Assembly (NCBI GenBank): GCA_902520575.1
Contig: CABYOG010000049.1
Coordinates: forward strand, 1 to 7,053
Direction: 5' to 3'
Origin: an uncultured SAR116 cluster alpha proteobacterium
GTDB taxonomy: Bacteria > Pseudomonadota > Alphaproteobacteria > Puniceispirillales > Puniceispirillaceae
Length of the DNA stretch: 7,053 nucleotides
Shown one piece after another: positions 1 to 6,684 of this stretch (its first letter is position 1; each line of letters starts with the position of its first letter). The notes below the pieces were generated by a model. It was given only the letters and a program-made list of their open reading frames with translations. It made no database searches and had not been told where the DNA came from. The position numbers and the translations under genes are program-made.

Positions 1-385
1 CATCCTTAATGACTTCGCCAGATTCGCCTTTCAAGCACTGAAAAATAGCATTATGTTCAGAATCTATAGGCAGAATTGACGCGCCAGTTCTGCGAAGCAT
101 TGGCATGATTAGATGGCCTGCAACAACAAGTGTTTCTTTATTTGCGAGAGCAATTTTTTGACCAGCTTGAATTGCAGAATGAACTGAACCCAACCCAGCA
201 ATGCCAACAATCGCTCCGACTATGCAGTCAACAGGGACTGCAGCAAGAGCAAATAAGGCATCTTGACCTGCATGAACAACAATATTTGTTCCCGAAAGGC
301 AATCTTTCAGTGGTTTGTAATATGTCTCATCAGCAATGACCACGCTATCTGGTCTGAATTCAAGTGCAAGTCGCGCCAAAAGTGA
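1..385 (-). CDS. dxr: 1-deoxy-D-xylulose 5-phosphate reductoisomerase, N-terminal/middle fragment on inverted arm
   Basis: DXR converts 1-deoxy-D-xylulose 5-phosphate to 2-C-methyl-D-erythritol 4-phosphate with NADPH in the cytoplasmic MEP isoprenoid pathway. Read on the minus strand, codons from 385 down to 2 give about 128 residues with no stop. They begin SLLARLALEFRPD, include the conserved ALANKETLVVAG segment, and carry PIDSEHNAIFQ. In that last motif the Asp (62-64) and Glu (56-58) match the metal ligands D150 and E152 of E. coli DXR. The frame is open at both ends: the N-terminal NADPH-binding start (about 65-70 residues) is absent at the right, and the reading runs out of the window at position 1. 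The rest of DXR lies on the opposite strand from 376, so this is a gene fragment reversed relative to its own tail. The identity is secure; the arrangement is very probably an artefact. Confidence 0.9.
376..385. other. Inversion/chimera junction 1, inside dxr
   Basis: The ten bases CCAAAAGTGA can be read as DXR on both strands. On the plus strand they encode P-K-V at the start of the KVTIDSA motif. On the minus strand they encode S-L-L, leading into LARLALEFRP. To the left only minus-strand DXR continues; to the right only plus-strand DXR continues. The plus-strand codon just before (GCG, 373-375) no longer fits the Gly expected in the usual W-x-M-G-x-K context, which places the left limit of the overlap near 376. 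The right limit is less certain. Confidence 0.8.
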
Positions 386-969
386 CCATTGACAGTGCGA
401 CTCTGATGAATAAAGGGTTGGAATTGATCGAAGCAAAATGGTTGTTTGGCTTGCCTCCTGAGAAGATAAAGGCTGTGATACATCCACAGTCAGTTGTTCA
501 TGGTCTGGTGAATTTTGCAGATGGCAGCTGTATTGCGCATATGGGGTCGACTGATATGCGGATACCAATATCATATGCATTAGATTACCCCAAACGAATG
601 ACCTGGCAGACGGAAACTCTTGATCTTGTGAAATTATCGAGACTTGATTTTTATGAAATTGACATGGACAGATTTCCTTGCTTTAAACTTGCAAAAACTG
701 TTCTTTCTTCGACTCCTGAACATGCTGTGATACTAAATGCGGCTAATGAAATTGCAGTTGCTGCATTTCTTCATGACCAACTTGTCTACAGTGAAATAGC
801 TGAAGTGGTTGACCGAGCCTTAAATCGATTTTCGGCTGTAGCTGCGACAAAAACTCTTGATGAAGTTATTGGCCTTGATTGCGAAGTCCGAAATCAAATG
901 TCCGAATTAAAGAAAGACTTTCAAGATACTGTTAAAGGCATAAAAATTGCTGTAGAAACAGATACGTAA
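376..969 (+). CDS. dxr: 1-deoxy-D-xylulose 5-phosphate reductoisomerase, C-terminal fragment
   Basis: This is the C-terminal half of DXR, about 197 residues ending at TAA 967-969. It opens with KVTIDSATLMNKGLE, where Ser (394-396), Asn (409-411), Lys (412-414) and Glu (421-423) match E. coli S222, N227, K228 and E231, the substrate and metal ligands. The HPQSVVHG motif and the C-terminal helical domain (EHAVILNAANEIAVAAF) follow. The open frame reaches back to a GTG at 364, but the residues before the Pro at 376 belong to the reversed arm, so GTG 364 is not a real start. About 35 residues that normally join the two DXR pieces, including the flexible loop with the conserved H-P-N-W-S-M-G, appear in neither fragment. 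rseP follows after 53 bp, consistent with a dxr-rseP operon. Confidence 0.92.
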   Translation, partial: PKVTIDSATLMNKGLELIEAKWLFGLPPEKIKAVIHPQSVVHGLVNFADGSCIAHMGSTDMRIPISYALDYPKRMTWQTETLDLVKLSRLDFYEIDMDRFPCFKLAKTVLSSTPEHAVILNAANEIAVAAFLHDQLVYSEIAEVVDRALNRFSAVAATKTLDEVIGLDCEVRNQMSELKKDFQDTVKGIKIAVETDT

Positions 970-1022
970 AGTGAACATGAGTTTTTCTTATTGTATTTAA
1001 CCTTTCGCTAGGGCCATCAGCT

Positions 1023-2084
1023 GTGGATTATATCTTTGCATTCCTTGCCATTCTAACGCCTGTCGTCTTCATCCACGAAATGGGACATTATTGGGTTGCC
1101 CGTAAATCAGGTGTGGTTGTCGAGGTCTTTTCAATAGGATTTGGGCCAGAGTTATTCGCACGGGTTGATAAACAGGGTACTAGATGGCGCATAGCCGCTC
1201 TACCCCTAGGTGGTTATGTAAAGATGCGTGGTGATGAAAATGCAACTAGTTTTCCTGAAACAGGTTCCGCAGCCATTGCAGGGAGCTTTTCTGCGTCATC
1301 AGTTTGGGCCAGAATGGCTATTGTTGCTGCGGGGCCAGCAGCCAATTTTCTTTTTGGGATTTTGTTATTCGCCGGTATTTACATGGGAGTGGGAAAAGCC
1401 TTTATCCCTGCGGTTATTGGCGAGATTATTGATGGTAGCCCGGCTCAGGAGGCAGGCTTGGAAACAGGCGACAAAGTTTTGTTTGTTGATGGTGTTAAAA
1501 TTGATAATTTTAACACGCTTCGGACTATTGTATTTGAAAACCCGGAACGTCCTCTAATTTTTGAAATTGAGCGGCTGGACACACTGAAATCATTAACCGT
1601 AATACCACGCTCTGTCTATTCTGAAAGTTTGAAAGTAAATTTTGGTCAATTAGGTGTGAAATCAAGTGAAGGTGAATTCAGACGACTTGGGATATCAGAA
1701 GCAATTCTAAATGCTTCATCTGATACTGTTCAGATGACCTACATGATGGTTCGTGGTTTAACTCGCCTAGTCACAGGTCAAGCAAATGAAGGTGAAATTG
1801 GGGGGCCTGTAAGGATTGCAGAATTTTCGGCTGATGCTGCGCGCCAGGGTATTGTTGGTTTCCTGATTTTTATGGCCTTGATTTCTATCAACCTAGGCCT
1901 TGTGAATTTGCTCCCAATTCCAGCTCTTGATGGCGGTCATCTGTTGTTTTTTGCAATCGAAGCGATTATCGGACGGCCCCTGCCTGAAGCGTTCCAGTCT
2001 GCTCTAATGCGGGGGGGCATTGCCTTGCTACTGGCGTTGATGGTTTGTGTAACAGTTTATGATATCATGCGACAATTTTCTTAG
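1023..2084 (+). CDS. rseP: RseP family inner-membrane zinc site-2 protease
   Basis: RseP cleaves membrane-embedded substrates, classically the anti-sigma factor RseA after DegS in the envelope-stress response, and clears remnant signal peptides. The 353-residue protein shows HEMGH at residues 18-22 (the HExxH zinc site) in the first membrane segment. PLGGYVKMRGD follows at 61-71 and a second membrane segment carries GPAAN (104-108). A single PDZ domain spans about 129-195 (SPAQEAGLETGD). NLLPIPALDGGH at 295-306 holds the third zinc ligand, D303. A hydrophobic C-terminal segment covers about 331-346. One PDZ and about 350 residues is the usual alphaproteobacterial form; E. coli RseP has two PDZ domains and about 450 residues. 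The start is GTG with AGGG at 1010-1013 as a weak ribosome site nine bases upstream. The substrate here is unknown; no rseA or sigma-E gene is visible. Confidence 0.96.
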   Translation: MDYIFAFLAILTPVVFIHEMGHYWVARKSGVVVEVFSIGFGPELFARVDKQGTRWRIAALPLGGYVKMRGDENATSFPETGSAAIAGSFSASSVWARMAIVAAGPAANFLFGILLFAGIYMGVGKAFIPAVIGEIIDGSPAQEAGLETGDKVLFVDGVKIDNFNTLRTIVFENPERPLIFEIERLDTLKSLTVIPRSVYSESLKVNFGQLGVKSSEGEFRRLGISEAILNASSDTVQMTYMMVRGLTRLVTGQANEGEIGGPVRIAEFSADAARQGIVGFLIFMALISINLGLVNLLPIPALDGGHLLFFAIEAIIGRPLPEAFQSALMRGGIALLLALMVCVTVYDIMRQFS

Positions 2085-2145
2085 GCATTAAAGTAGTCCT
2101 CAAATGAGGCGTAATGTTAACTACACAATCTGTTTGGAATTTGGT

Positions 2146-2151
2146 TATAAT
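2146..2151 (+). promoter_or_regulatory. Candidate -10 element upstream of bamA
   Basis: A perfect TATAAT lies in the 102-bp gap between rseP and the preferred bamA start. No good TTGACA-like -35 box is seen at 16-18 bp, and the upstream TG is one base out of register for an extended -10. Transcription from here would begin near 2157-2159, giving a leader of about 29 nt to ATG 2187 but only about 5 nt to ATG 2163. It could let bamA and the genes after it be expressed separately from dxr-rseP. Chance occurrence in AT-rich sequence is possible. Confidence 0.3.
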
Positions 2152-2171
2152 GGCACAATCAGATGAGATTT

Positions 2172-2175
2172 AAGG
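2172..2175 (+). promoter_or_regulatory. Ribosome binding site favouring bamA start at 2187
   Basis: AAGG sits 11 bases before ATG 2187. The in-frame ATG at 2163 has no purine-rich Shine-Dalgarno stretch in front of it. This, with the signal-peptide layout, supports 2187 as the start. Confidence 0.45.
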
Positions 2176-2186
2176 CTGATAAAATC

Positions 2187-4469
2187 ATGATAAAATTCAA
2201 GAACGTGATAGGTATGTGCTTTTTATTTGTCAGTGTGCTCACCTCTCCAATGACGTTAGCACAGATGAATACTGAAGACCGTTTCCGGCTTGAATCAATT
2301 GAAATACAGGGCAATGAGCGTGTAACTGATGGCACGGTTTTGGCCTACCTTCCTGCTCAGGTTGGCGATGAAATTACTTTGGCAACTTTAGATCGATTTA
2401 TATCCATTTTATTTGCAACCAATCTTTTCAGCGATGTTTCTATTTCCCGTGATGTAAATGCTGTTGTGATCTCTGTTCAGGAAAATCCGATCATCAACAG
2501 GATCACTATCGAGGGAAATGATGTTCTGACTGATGAGAAGCTGCTTGAAGAGCTAGATATTCAGCCAAGACGTGTTTACACCCGTGATATTGCCATAAAC
2601 TCGACAAAAAAACTTCTTGATATATACAGATTGTCTGGACGATTTGCCGCAGAAGTCGTCCCTAAAGTCATTCGTTTAGAAAACAACCGTGTTGATCTTA
2701 TCTTTGAGGTCAATGAGGGTGAACTCATAAAAATTGAATCAATCCGGTTCATAGGTAACGAAGCCTTTTCTGACTTTGCACTCAGACAAGTGATTTCAAG
2801 TCGAAAACGTCGCTGGTGGGCATTTATGTCAGGTATGGATAAATATGATCCTGCGCGTCTTGATTACGATGTTCGCCGGTTGCGTCAGTTCTATTTGTCT
2901 CGGGGGTATGCAGAAATCAATGTTGAGCGTGTACAAGGTGGACTTTTGCAGGACAGGTCAGGTTTTGCTGTAACATTTTCTATTACGGAAGGTCCGCGTT
3001 TTAAATTTGGTGATATTTCTATTGAGTCTGAGATTGAAAATCTTGACCTTCGAGAACTACTCGACGTTGTATCTGCTGAACGAAATGACTGGTATGACTC
3101 ACGAGTTATTGAGGAAGGCTTGCTTAATATCACAAATGAGCTCGGCAATCTTGGCTATGCTTTTGTGAATGTGGTTCCTGAACTAACAACATCTGAAGAT
3201 AACAAGCATGTAAACGTCCTGATCCGCATCGGCACAGCCCGAAAAAACTTTATTGAACGCATAGATTTTGTCAATAATACGCGGACTCTGGATAACGTTA
3301 TCCGACGTGAAATGGAAATCATTGAAGGCGACCCGTTTAATAGGCTAAAAATTGAAAGATCGCTTCGCAACATAAGAGGTTTAGGTTATTTCAGAGATGT
3401 TGACGTTGAGACTCTGCCTGGAAGCGCTGCCAATTCGGGCATTATGCGTATTAAAGTTGAGGAACAGCCTACAGGTGATTTTTCAGTGGGTGTGGGCTAT
3501 TCAAGTATCGAAAAAGGAACAGTTACGCTTGGGTTGAATGAGAAAAACTTTCTTGGCTCAGGCCGATCTGTGAAACTTTCAGCTTCTGTCTCAGATACTG
3601 CTGCAGATTATCGAATAGGTCTTACTGAGCCGTATTTTCTTAATCGAAATTTGAGTGCAAGTTTTGAGGTATTTAACGAAGACTTTCAAGCAGACACAGT
3701 GGATTTAGAGAAAACAGGGTTTTCAACATCAGTGTATTTTAGGGCGGCAGATGATTATTATCACCGCGTTGGCTATGGCCTAACAAAAAACTCAACCACA
3801 CAGAAAAGTTCCAAAGCGACATCTCTTACTGGAGAGGAAAATAAGTCGCTAACTTCATCATCAGTTCGCTACACCCTGGGCAGGAGAACACTTGACAACA
3901 GATATGACCCTACTGAGGGCAGTTTGTTTGAGATTACAGAGGAGTACTCAGGGCTGGGCGGCGATGTTAATTTCCTGAAAACCCGGCTTCGCTCCGCATA
4001 TTATAAACCTTTCGCGTTTCGTAAATATGTTCTTGGGATCAGAGGTGAGATCGGCTATGTGGACGGTCTAGGTGATAAAATTTCACAGAGTGCACGTTTT
4101 AACCTTGGAGGTCGTCGGTTACGTGGCTTTGATGCCGGGGGTGTTGGTCCACGTGATATCGGATCTGGTTCTGCAGTGGGGGGCAATAAGATTTATTCAG
4201 GTTCAGTTGAAATTGTTTCTAGTCTTGGTCTCAGCGATGATCTGGGAATGCGTTGGACAGTTTTCTCCGATTTTGGCTCTGTTTGGGATACCGATTACTC
4301 AGATGGTGTGACTAAGCCAAATGATAATTCCATGCGTCAGACGCTGGGTGTGGGTTTGCTATGGGACACTGCTATAGGCCCACTCACTTTCTTTTGGGCT
4401 GATCCGCTAAGTCAAGAAAGTCATGACAAAACGAGACGTTTCCAGTTTAATATTGGCACACGTTTTTAA
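2187..4469 (+). CDS. bamA: Outer membrane protein assembly factor BamA (Omp85 family)
   Basis: BamA is the essential core of the BAM complex, folding and inserting beta-barrel proteins into the outer membrane. From ATG 2187 it has 760 residues. A signal peptide covers residues 1-25 (Lys-rich start, hydrophobic core, TLA/Q cleavage site). Five POTRA domains begin near residues 34, 103, 181, 272 and 353, several marked by I-x-x-I-x-I-x-G-N strands. A 16-strand D15/Omp85 barrel runs from about 430. The conserved LRGF of the barrel lumen loop is at 645-648, and the chain ends in the outer-membrane beta-signal RFQFNIGTRF with C-terminal Phe. The length is normal and no frameshift is seen. An in-frame ATG at 2163 would add eight residues ahead of the signal peptide; I prefer 2187 because it gives a compact n-region, has AAGG upstream, and fits the candidate promoter. 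skp follows after 14 bp. Confidence 0.97.
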   Translation: MIKFKNVIGMCFLFVSVLTSPMTLAQMNTEDRFRLESIEIQGNERVTDGTVLAYLPAQVGDEITLATLDRFISILFATNLFSDVSISRDVNAVVISVQENPIINRITIEGNDVLTDEKLLEELDIQPRRVYTRDIAINSTKKLLDIYRLSGRFAAEVVPKVIRLENNRVDLIFEVNEGELIKIESIRFIGNEAFSDFALRQVISSRKRRWWAFMSGMDKYDPARLDYDVRRLRQFYLSRGYAEINVERVQGGLLQDRSGFAVTFSITEGPRFKFGDISIESEIENLDLRELLDVVSAERNDWYDSRVIEEGLLNITNELGNLGYAFVNVVPELTTSEDNKHVNVLIRIGTARKNFIERIDFVNNTRTLDNVIRREMEIIEGDPFNRLKIERSLRNIRGLGYFRDVDVETLPGSAANSGIMRIKVEEQPTGDFSVGVGYSSIEKGTVTLGLNEKNFLGSGRSVKLSASVSDTAADYRIGLTEPYFLNRNLSASFEVFNEDFQADTVDLEKTGFSTSVYFRAADDYYHRVGYGLTKNSTTQKSSKATSLTGEENKSLTSSSVRYTLGRRTLDNRYDPTEGSLFEITEEYSGLGGDVNFLKTRLRSAYYKPFAFRKYVLGIRGEIGYVDGLGDKISQSARFNLGGRRLRGFDAGGVGPRDIGSGSAVGGNKIYSGSVEIVSSLGLSDDLGMRWTVFSDFGSVWDTDYSDGVTKPNDNSMRQTLGVGLLWDTAIGPLTFFWADPLSQESHDKTRRFQFNIGTRF

Positions 4470-4476
4470 AGAGGAG
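4468..4476 (+). promoter_or_regulatory. Strong ribosome binding site for skp
   Basis: AAAGAGGAG overlaps the bamA stop codon and is the best Shine-Dalgarno match in the window. It lies seven bases before CTG 4484 and four before ACG 4481; there is no ATG, GTG or TTG at the expected distance. It fixes translation of the Skp signal peptide to this point despite the non-standard initiation codon. Confidence 0.7.
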
Positions 4477-4483
4477 CTAGACG

Positions 4484-4623
4484 CTGAAACAAGTTAAATT
4501 AAAACGGGCATTGATTATTTTTTTAACTGCCCTTTTTTCGATGGCCGCACTTGGTACGTTCGCCCAACAGGCTGATGAAGTTGATGAAACTAATTTTTCT
4601 GTCAAACGTGTTGGTATAATTGA
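4484..4623 (+). CDS. skp: Periplasmic chaperone Skp/OmpH, N-terminal fragment
   Basis: Skp is a trimeric periplasmic holdase that carries unfolded outer-membrane proteins to BAM. Immediately after bamA this frame encodes a clean signal peptide: a basic n-region KQVKLKR, a hydrophobic core, then cleavage after TFA before QQADEVDE. The mature start FSVKRVGII follows, which fits the first beta strand of Skp (K-I-x-V-V-D). About 46 residues are Skp-like; from about 4624 the plus-strand frame is only the complement of lpxA. The start looks like CTG 4484 (or ACG 4481), bounded upstream by in-frame TAG 4478-4480; TTG 4511 would delete the basic n-region. The bamA-skp adjacency is the standard order. 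The rest of the gene is on the minus strand at 6685-7053, with about 35-40 residues between the two pieces not in the window. Confidence 0.78.
4615..4623. other. Inversion/chimera junction 2, skp fused to reversed lpxA
   Basis: The nine bases TATAATTGA fit both parents. On the plus strand they complete Skp VGII plus an acidic residue. On the minus strand they encode LpxA S-I-I of the HSII segment. Left of it LpxA homology stops at once, because Pro-Thr-Arg replaces the Gly-Gly expected after HSII. Right of it Skp homology stops. There are no longer repeats, insertion sequence or recombinase-like sites at the seam. Confidence 0.82.
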
Positions 4624-5118
4624 ATGGCTGCCAATACGGATAAAAGGATGTACAGCAGAATTGCCACCAAAATAGGCATAGTCGCCGATATCCACATGAC
4701 CGCCAACATTCACATGATTGGCCAGAATCACATTATTTCCGACAATGCAATCATGAGCAATATGCGAGCCCACATAAAACAGATTACCGTCACCAATAAC
4801 AGTTTTCATATGACCAAGAGCCGTTCCTGGATGGAAGGTCACATATTCGCGTATGACATTATTCTTGCCGATGATGAGCTGTGAATCTTCGCCATCATAT
4901 CGCGTATGCTGAGGCGCAAGACCCAGAGCTGCAAAAGGGAACACCTCACAATTCTCGCCAACAGAAGTATTGCCATCAATCACAACATGGCTATGCAGCG
5001 TGACATTATCTGCCAGATTTACCTTATCGCCAATTACGCAATATGCCCCTATGTGCACATTTTGCCCTATAACAGCCTTTTCTGATATGATGGCTGTCTG
5101 ATGAATCATTTCTTGCAT
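4615..5118 (-). CDS. lpxA: UDP-N-acetylglucosamine acyltransferase LpxA, C-terminus missing
   Basis: LpxA performs the first step of lipid A synthesis in the cytoplasm, moving a 3-hydroxyacyl chain from ACP to the 3-position of UDP-GlcNAc (or to an amine in UDP-GlcNAc3N users). About 168 residues remain of a usual 255-270. They comprise left-handed beta-helix hexapeptide repeats from IHQTAIISEKAVIG onward, the GSHIAHDC segment whose second His matches catalytic H125 of E. coli, and SAVHPFIRIG near the cut. The C-terminal helical domain that binds substrate is absent. The minus-strand frame stays open to 4477, but its last ~46 residues are antisense skp. I chose ATG 5118, close before the conserved IHxTAI; ATG 5109 and ATG 5142 (overlapping fabZ) are alternatives. 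It begins 13 bp after the fabZ stop. The P-Q-D-L-K-Y of E. coli reads P-Q-H-T-R-Y here. Confidence 0.9.
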
Positions 5119-5131
5119 CGCATCGCTTTTC

Positions 5132-5590
5132 TTACCTGTCATCCTCAACAATCATGGCTGAGAACTCTGCCTGTGCGACAATTTTCGAATCTACATTTGC
5201 CTTAGCGGCAAATTTCCACAGATTTGCCTTTGACGCTGTCTTTTGCACATCAAGCATTAGCAAATCACCAGGCAGCACAGGCTTACGAAACCTTGTTTTA
5301 TCAATGGTTGCAAAAAAAACAAGTGTGTCTTTTTGATCATCTTTCAGCGTGAGTGAGGCCACACAAGCCGCAACCTGGGCCATGGCCTCTACAATCAGAA
5401 CCCCAGGCATAACAGGATTACCGGGAAAATGGCCTGCAAAATAGGACTCGCCTCCACTGACAGCTTTTATCCCTGTTGCCGATTCACCAGGCACAGCATT
5501 TGTCAGTTTATCGATAAGAAGAAATGGAGCCCGATGGGGTATCAGTTTTTCAATATCAGTATATTCTAAAACTCTATTTTCATTGATCAT
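5132..5590 (-). CDS. fabZ: 3-hydroxyacyl-ACP dehydratase FabZ
   Basis: FabZ dehydrates (3R)-hydroxyacyl-ACP to trans-2-enoyl-ACP in cytoplasmic type II fatty-acid synthesis, and so competes with LpxA and LpxD for 3-hydroxyacyl-ACP. The 152-residue hot-dog-fold protein is full length. It has LIPHRAPFLLID at 16-27, then AGHFPGNPVMPGVLIVEAMAQ across 52-72. His54 and Glu68 in that stretch are spaced 14 apart, as the catalytic pair is in characterised FabZ (H49/E63 in Pseudomonas). The central helix and RFRKPVLPGD strand follow. The start ATG lies 31 bp after the lpxD stop, with only a weak distant AGGG, so translation may be partly coupled. The lpxD-fabZ-lpxA order is the classic lipid A cluster. 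Nothing is odd in the gene itself. Confidence 0.97.
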   Translation of the reverse strand: MINENRVLEYTDIEKLIPHRAPFLLIDKLTNAVPGESATGIKAVSGGESYFAGHFPGNPVMPGVLIVEAMAQVAACVASLTLKDDQKDTLVFFATIDKTRFRKPVLPGDLLMLDVQKTASKANLWKFAAKANVDSKIVAQAEFSAMIVEDDR

Positions 5591-5621
5591 TTATACTAGC
5601 AATCCCTAATTTAACTGCATG

Positions 5622-6662
5622 TCACTTTACCTTCTTTGCCTTATTAATCAAACGTCGAAGTGCTGCTTGCTGCGCCCAAAAACCACGGGCAGGTTCAGCT
5701 GGAAAACCTGCATATGTTCCTGGCTTAAATATGTTTTTAGTGACACCAGATTTTGACGCCAGAATCACCCCTTCGCACAAATAAACGTGATCAGCAATAC
5801 CGGCCTGACCACCAATTACACAATTTGCCTCAACCGTAACGCTTCCTGCAATTCCAACCTGCCCCAGGATTATAGTATTATCACCAATACGGACATTATG
5901 GGCTATATGAACCAGATTATCTATCATCACATGCGAACCAATACAGGTGTCATCGATAACGCCTCTGTCAATAGAAACACCAGAACCAATATCACATCCC
6001 TCACCAATCAGAACACGCCCTAGGTGAGGAATAATTTGTGCATCAGATCCCTGCCCATCAAAGCCAAAACCACGCTTTCCAACAACTGAATTAGGTCCTA
6101 ATTTTACCGATTGCTCCAAGATCGCGTTCGCAAGCCAACAATTTGGAGAAATTCGGCAATTTTCAGCGAGAACGACCTTGCGTTCAAGAACCGCATGCGC
6201 TCCAATAACAGCACCAGGACCAATATGACATTCAGGACCGACTACAGCGTAGTGACCCACCAAAGCATCTGGATGTATGAACGATGAAGGGTCAATTATT
6301 GCTGTTTCTGCGACAGATTTGTCCAAGCTTTCAACAGTACAGAAAAACTCCGTTAAGATTTGCGCACTCATTCGCCGCGGGTTGTCACATACTAGCAAAG
6401 TTGCTTCAGGATGGCTTCGCTTAAGACTTGCGCTAATAATATTGTTTGTCAGACAAATAAATGCTTTTCCAGCAGGCAAGTCGGCGACTGCCTTATCCTT
6501 ATAAAGAGGTATAAAACTGCCAGCTTCTGCTGCTTGCGGACTGCTGACATGAGTGAGTAATTCATCTGAGCGACCAGCGAGCAAAAGCAGGTTAAACTGG
6601 CTGACAAGGTCTGCGACTGTTATTGAGCGATCAAATTTGAGATGCTCCGGAATTGTTGTCAC
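5622..6662 (-). CDS. lpxD: UDP-3-O-(3-hydroxyacyl)glucosamine N-acyltransferase LpxD
   Basis: LpxD adds the second 3-hydroxyacyl chain, to the 2-amine of UDP-3-O-acylglucosamine, in the cytoplasmic Raetz pathway. The 346-residue length is typical. An N-terminal uridine-binding alpha/beta domain covers about 1-115. A left-handed beta helix of hexapeptide repeats runs about 120-320, with the marker GFGFDG (198-203) and IDNLVHIAHN at 247-256, whose His255 matches catalytic H239 of E. coli LpxD. A basic C-terminal helix ends KKAKKVK. The N-terminal domain and GFGFDG separate it from its paralogue LpxA. The start is GTG with AAGGA about 11 bases upstream, 22 bp after the skp stop. The gene is intact and transcribed with skp, fabZ and lpxA on this arm. 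Confidence 0.97.
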   Translation of the reverse strand: MTTIPEHLKFDRSITVADLVSQFNLLLLAGRSDELLTHVSSPQAAEAGSFIPLYKDKAVADLPAGKAFICLTNNIISASLKRSHPEATLLVCDNPRRMSAQILTEFFCTVESLDKSVAETAIIDPSSFIHPDALVGHYAVVGPECHIGPGAVIGAHAVLERKVVLAENCRISPNCWLANAILEQSVKLGPNSVVGKRGFGFDGQGSDAQIIPHLGRVLIGEGCDIGSGVSIDRGVIDDTCIGSHVMIDNLVHIAHNVRIGDNTIILGQVGIAGSVTVEANCVIGGQAGIADHVYLCEGVILASKSGVTKNIFKPGTYAGFPAEPARGFWAQQAALRRLINKAKKVK

Positions 6663-6684
6663 TATTTTTTCTATCCTTGAAAAC

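Noticed and set aside
130..339. 69-residue Gln/Leu-rich plus-strand ORF
   Set aside because: It is the antisense shadow of the minus-strand dxr fragment, which has clear DXR motifs; its composition is a frame artefact.
1228..1557. 109-residue ORF nested in rseP in another frame
   Set aside because: It lies wholly inside the membrane-protease gene, including its PDZ region, and has no ribosome site; it is a frame shadow.
4470..4625. Convergent-gene terminator or small-protein gene between bamA and lpxA
   Set aside because: The stretch is the start of skp (signal peptide plus first strand), and I see no GC-rich hairpin followed by a T tract.
4624..4884. 86-residue plus-strand ORF rich in Met, Ile and Asn, beginning at junction 2
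   Set aside because: It is the complement of the LpxA hexapeptide repeats and shows no domain of its own.
5787..6023. 78-residue Asn/Thr-rich plus-strand ORF
   Set aside because: It is antisense to the LpxD beta-helix repeats; the periodic look comes from the hexapeptide repeats on the other strand.
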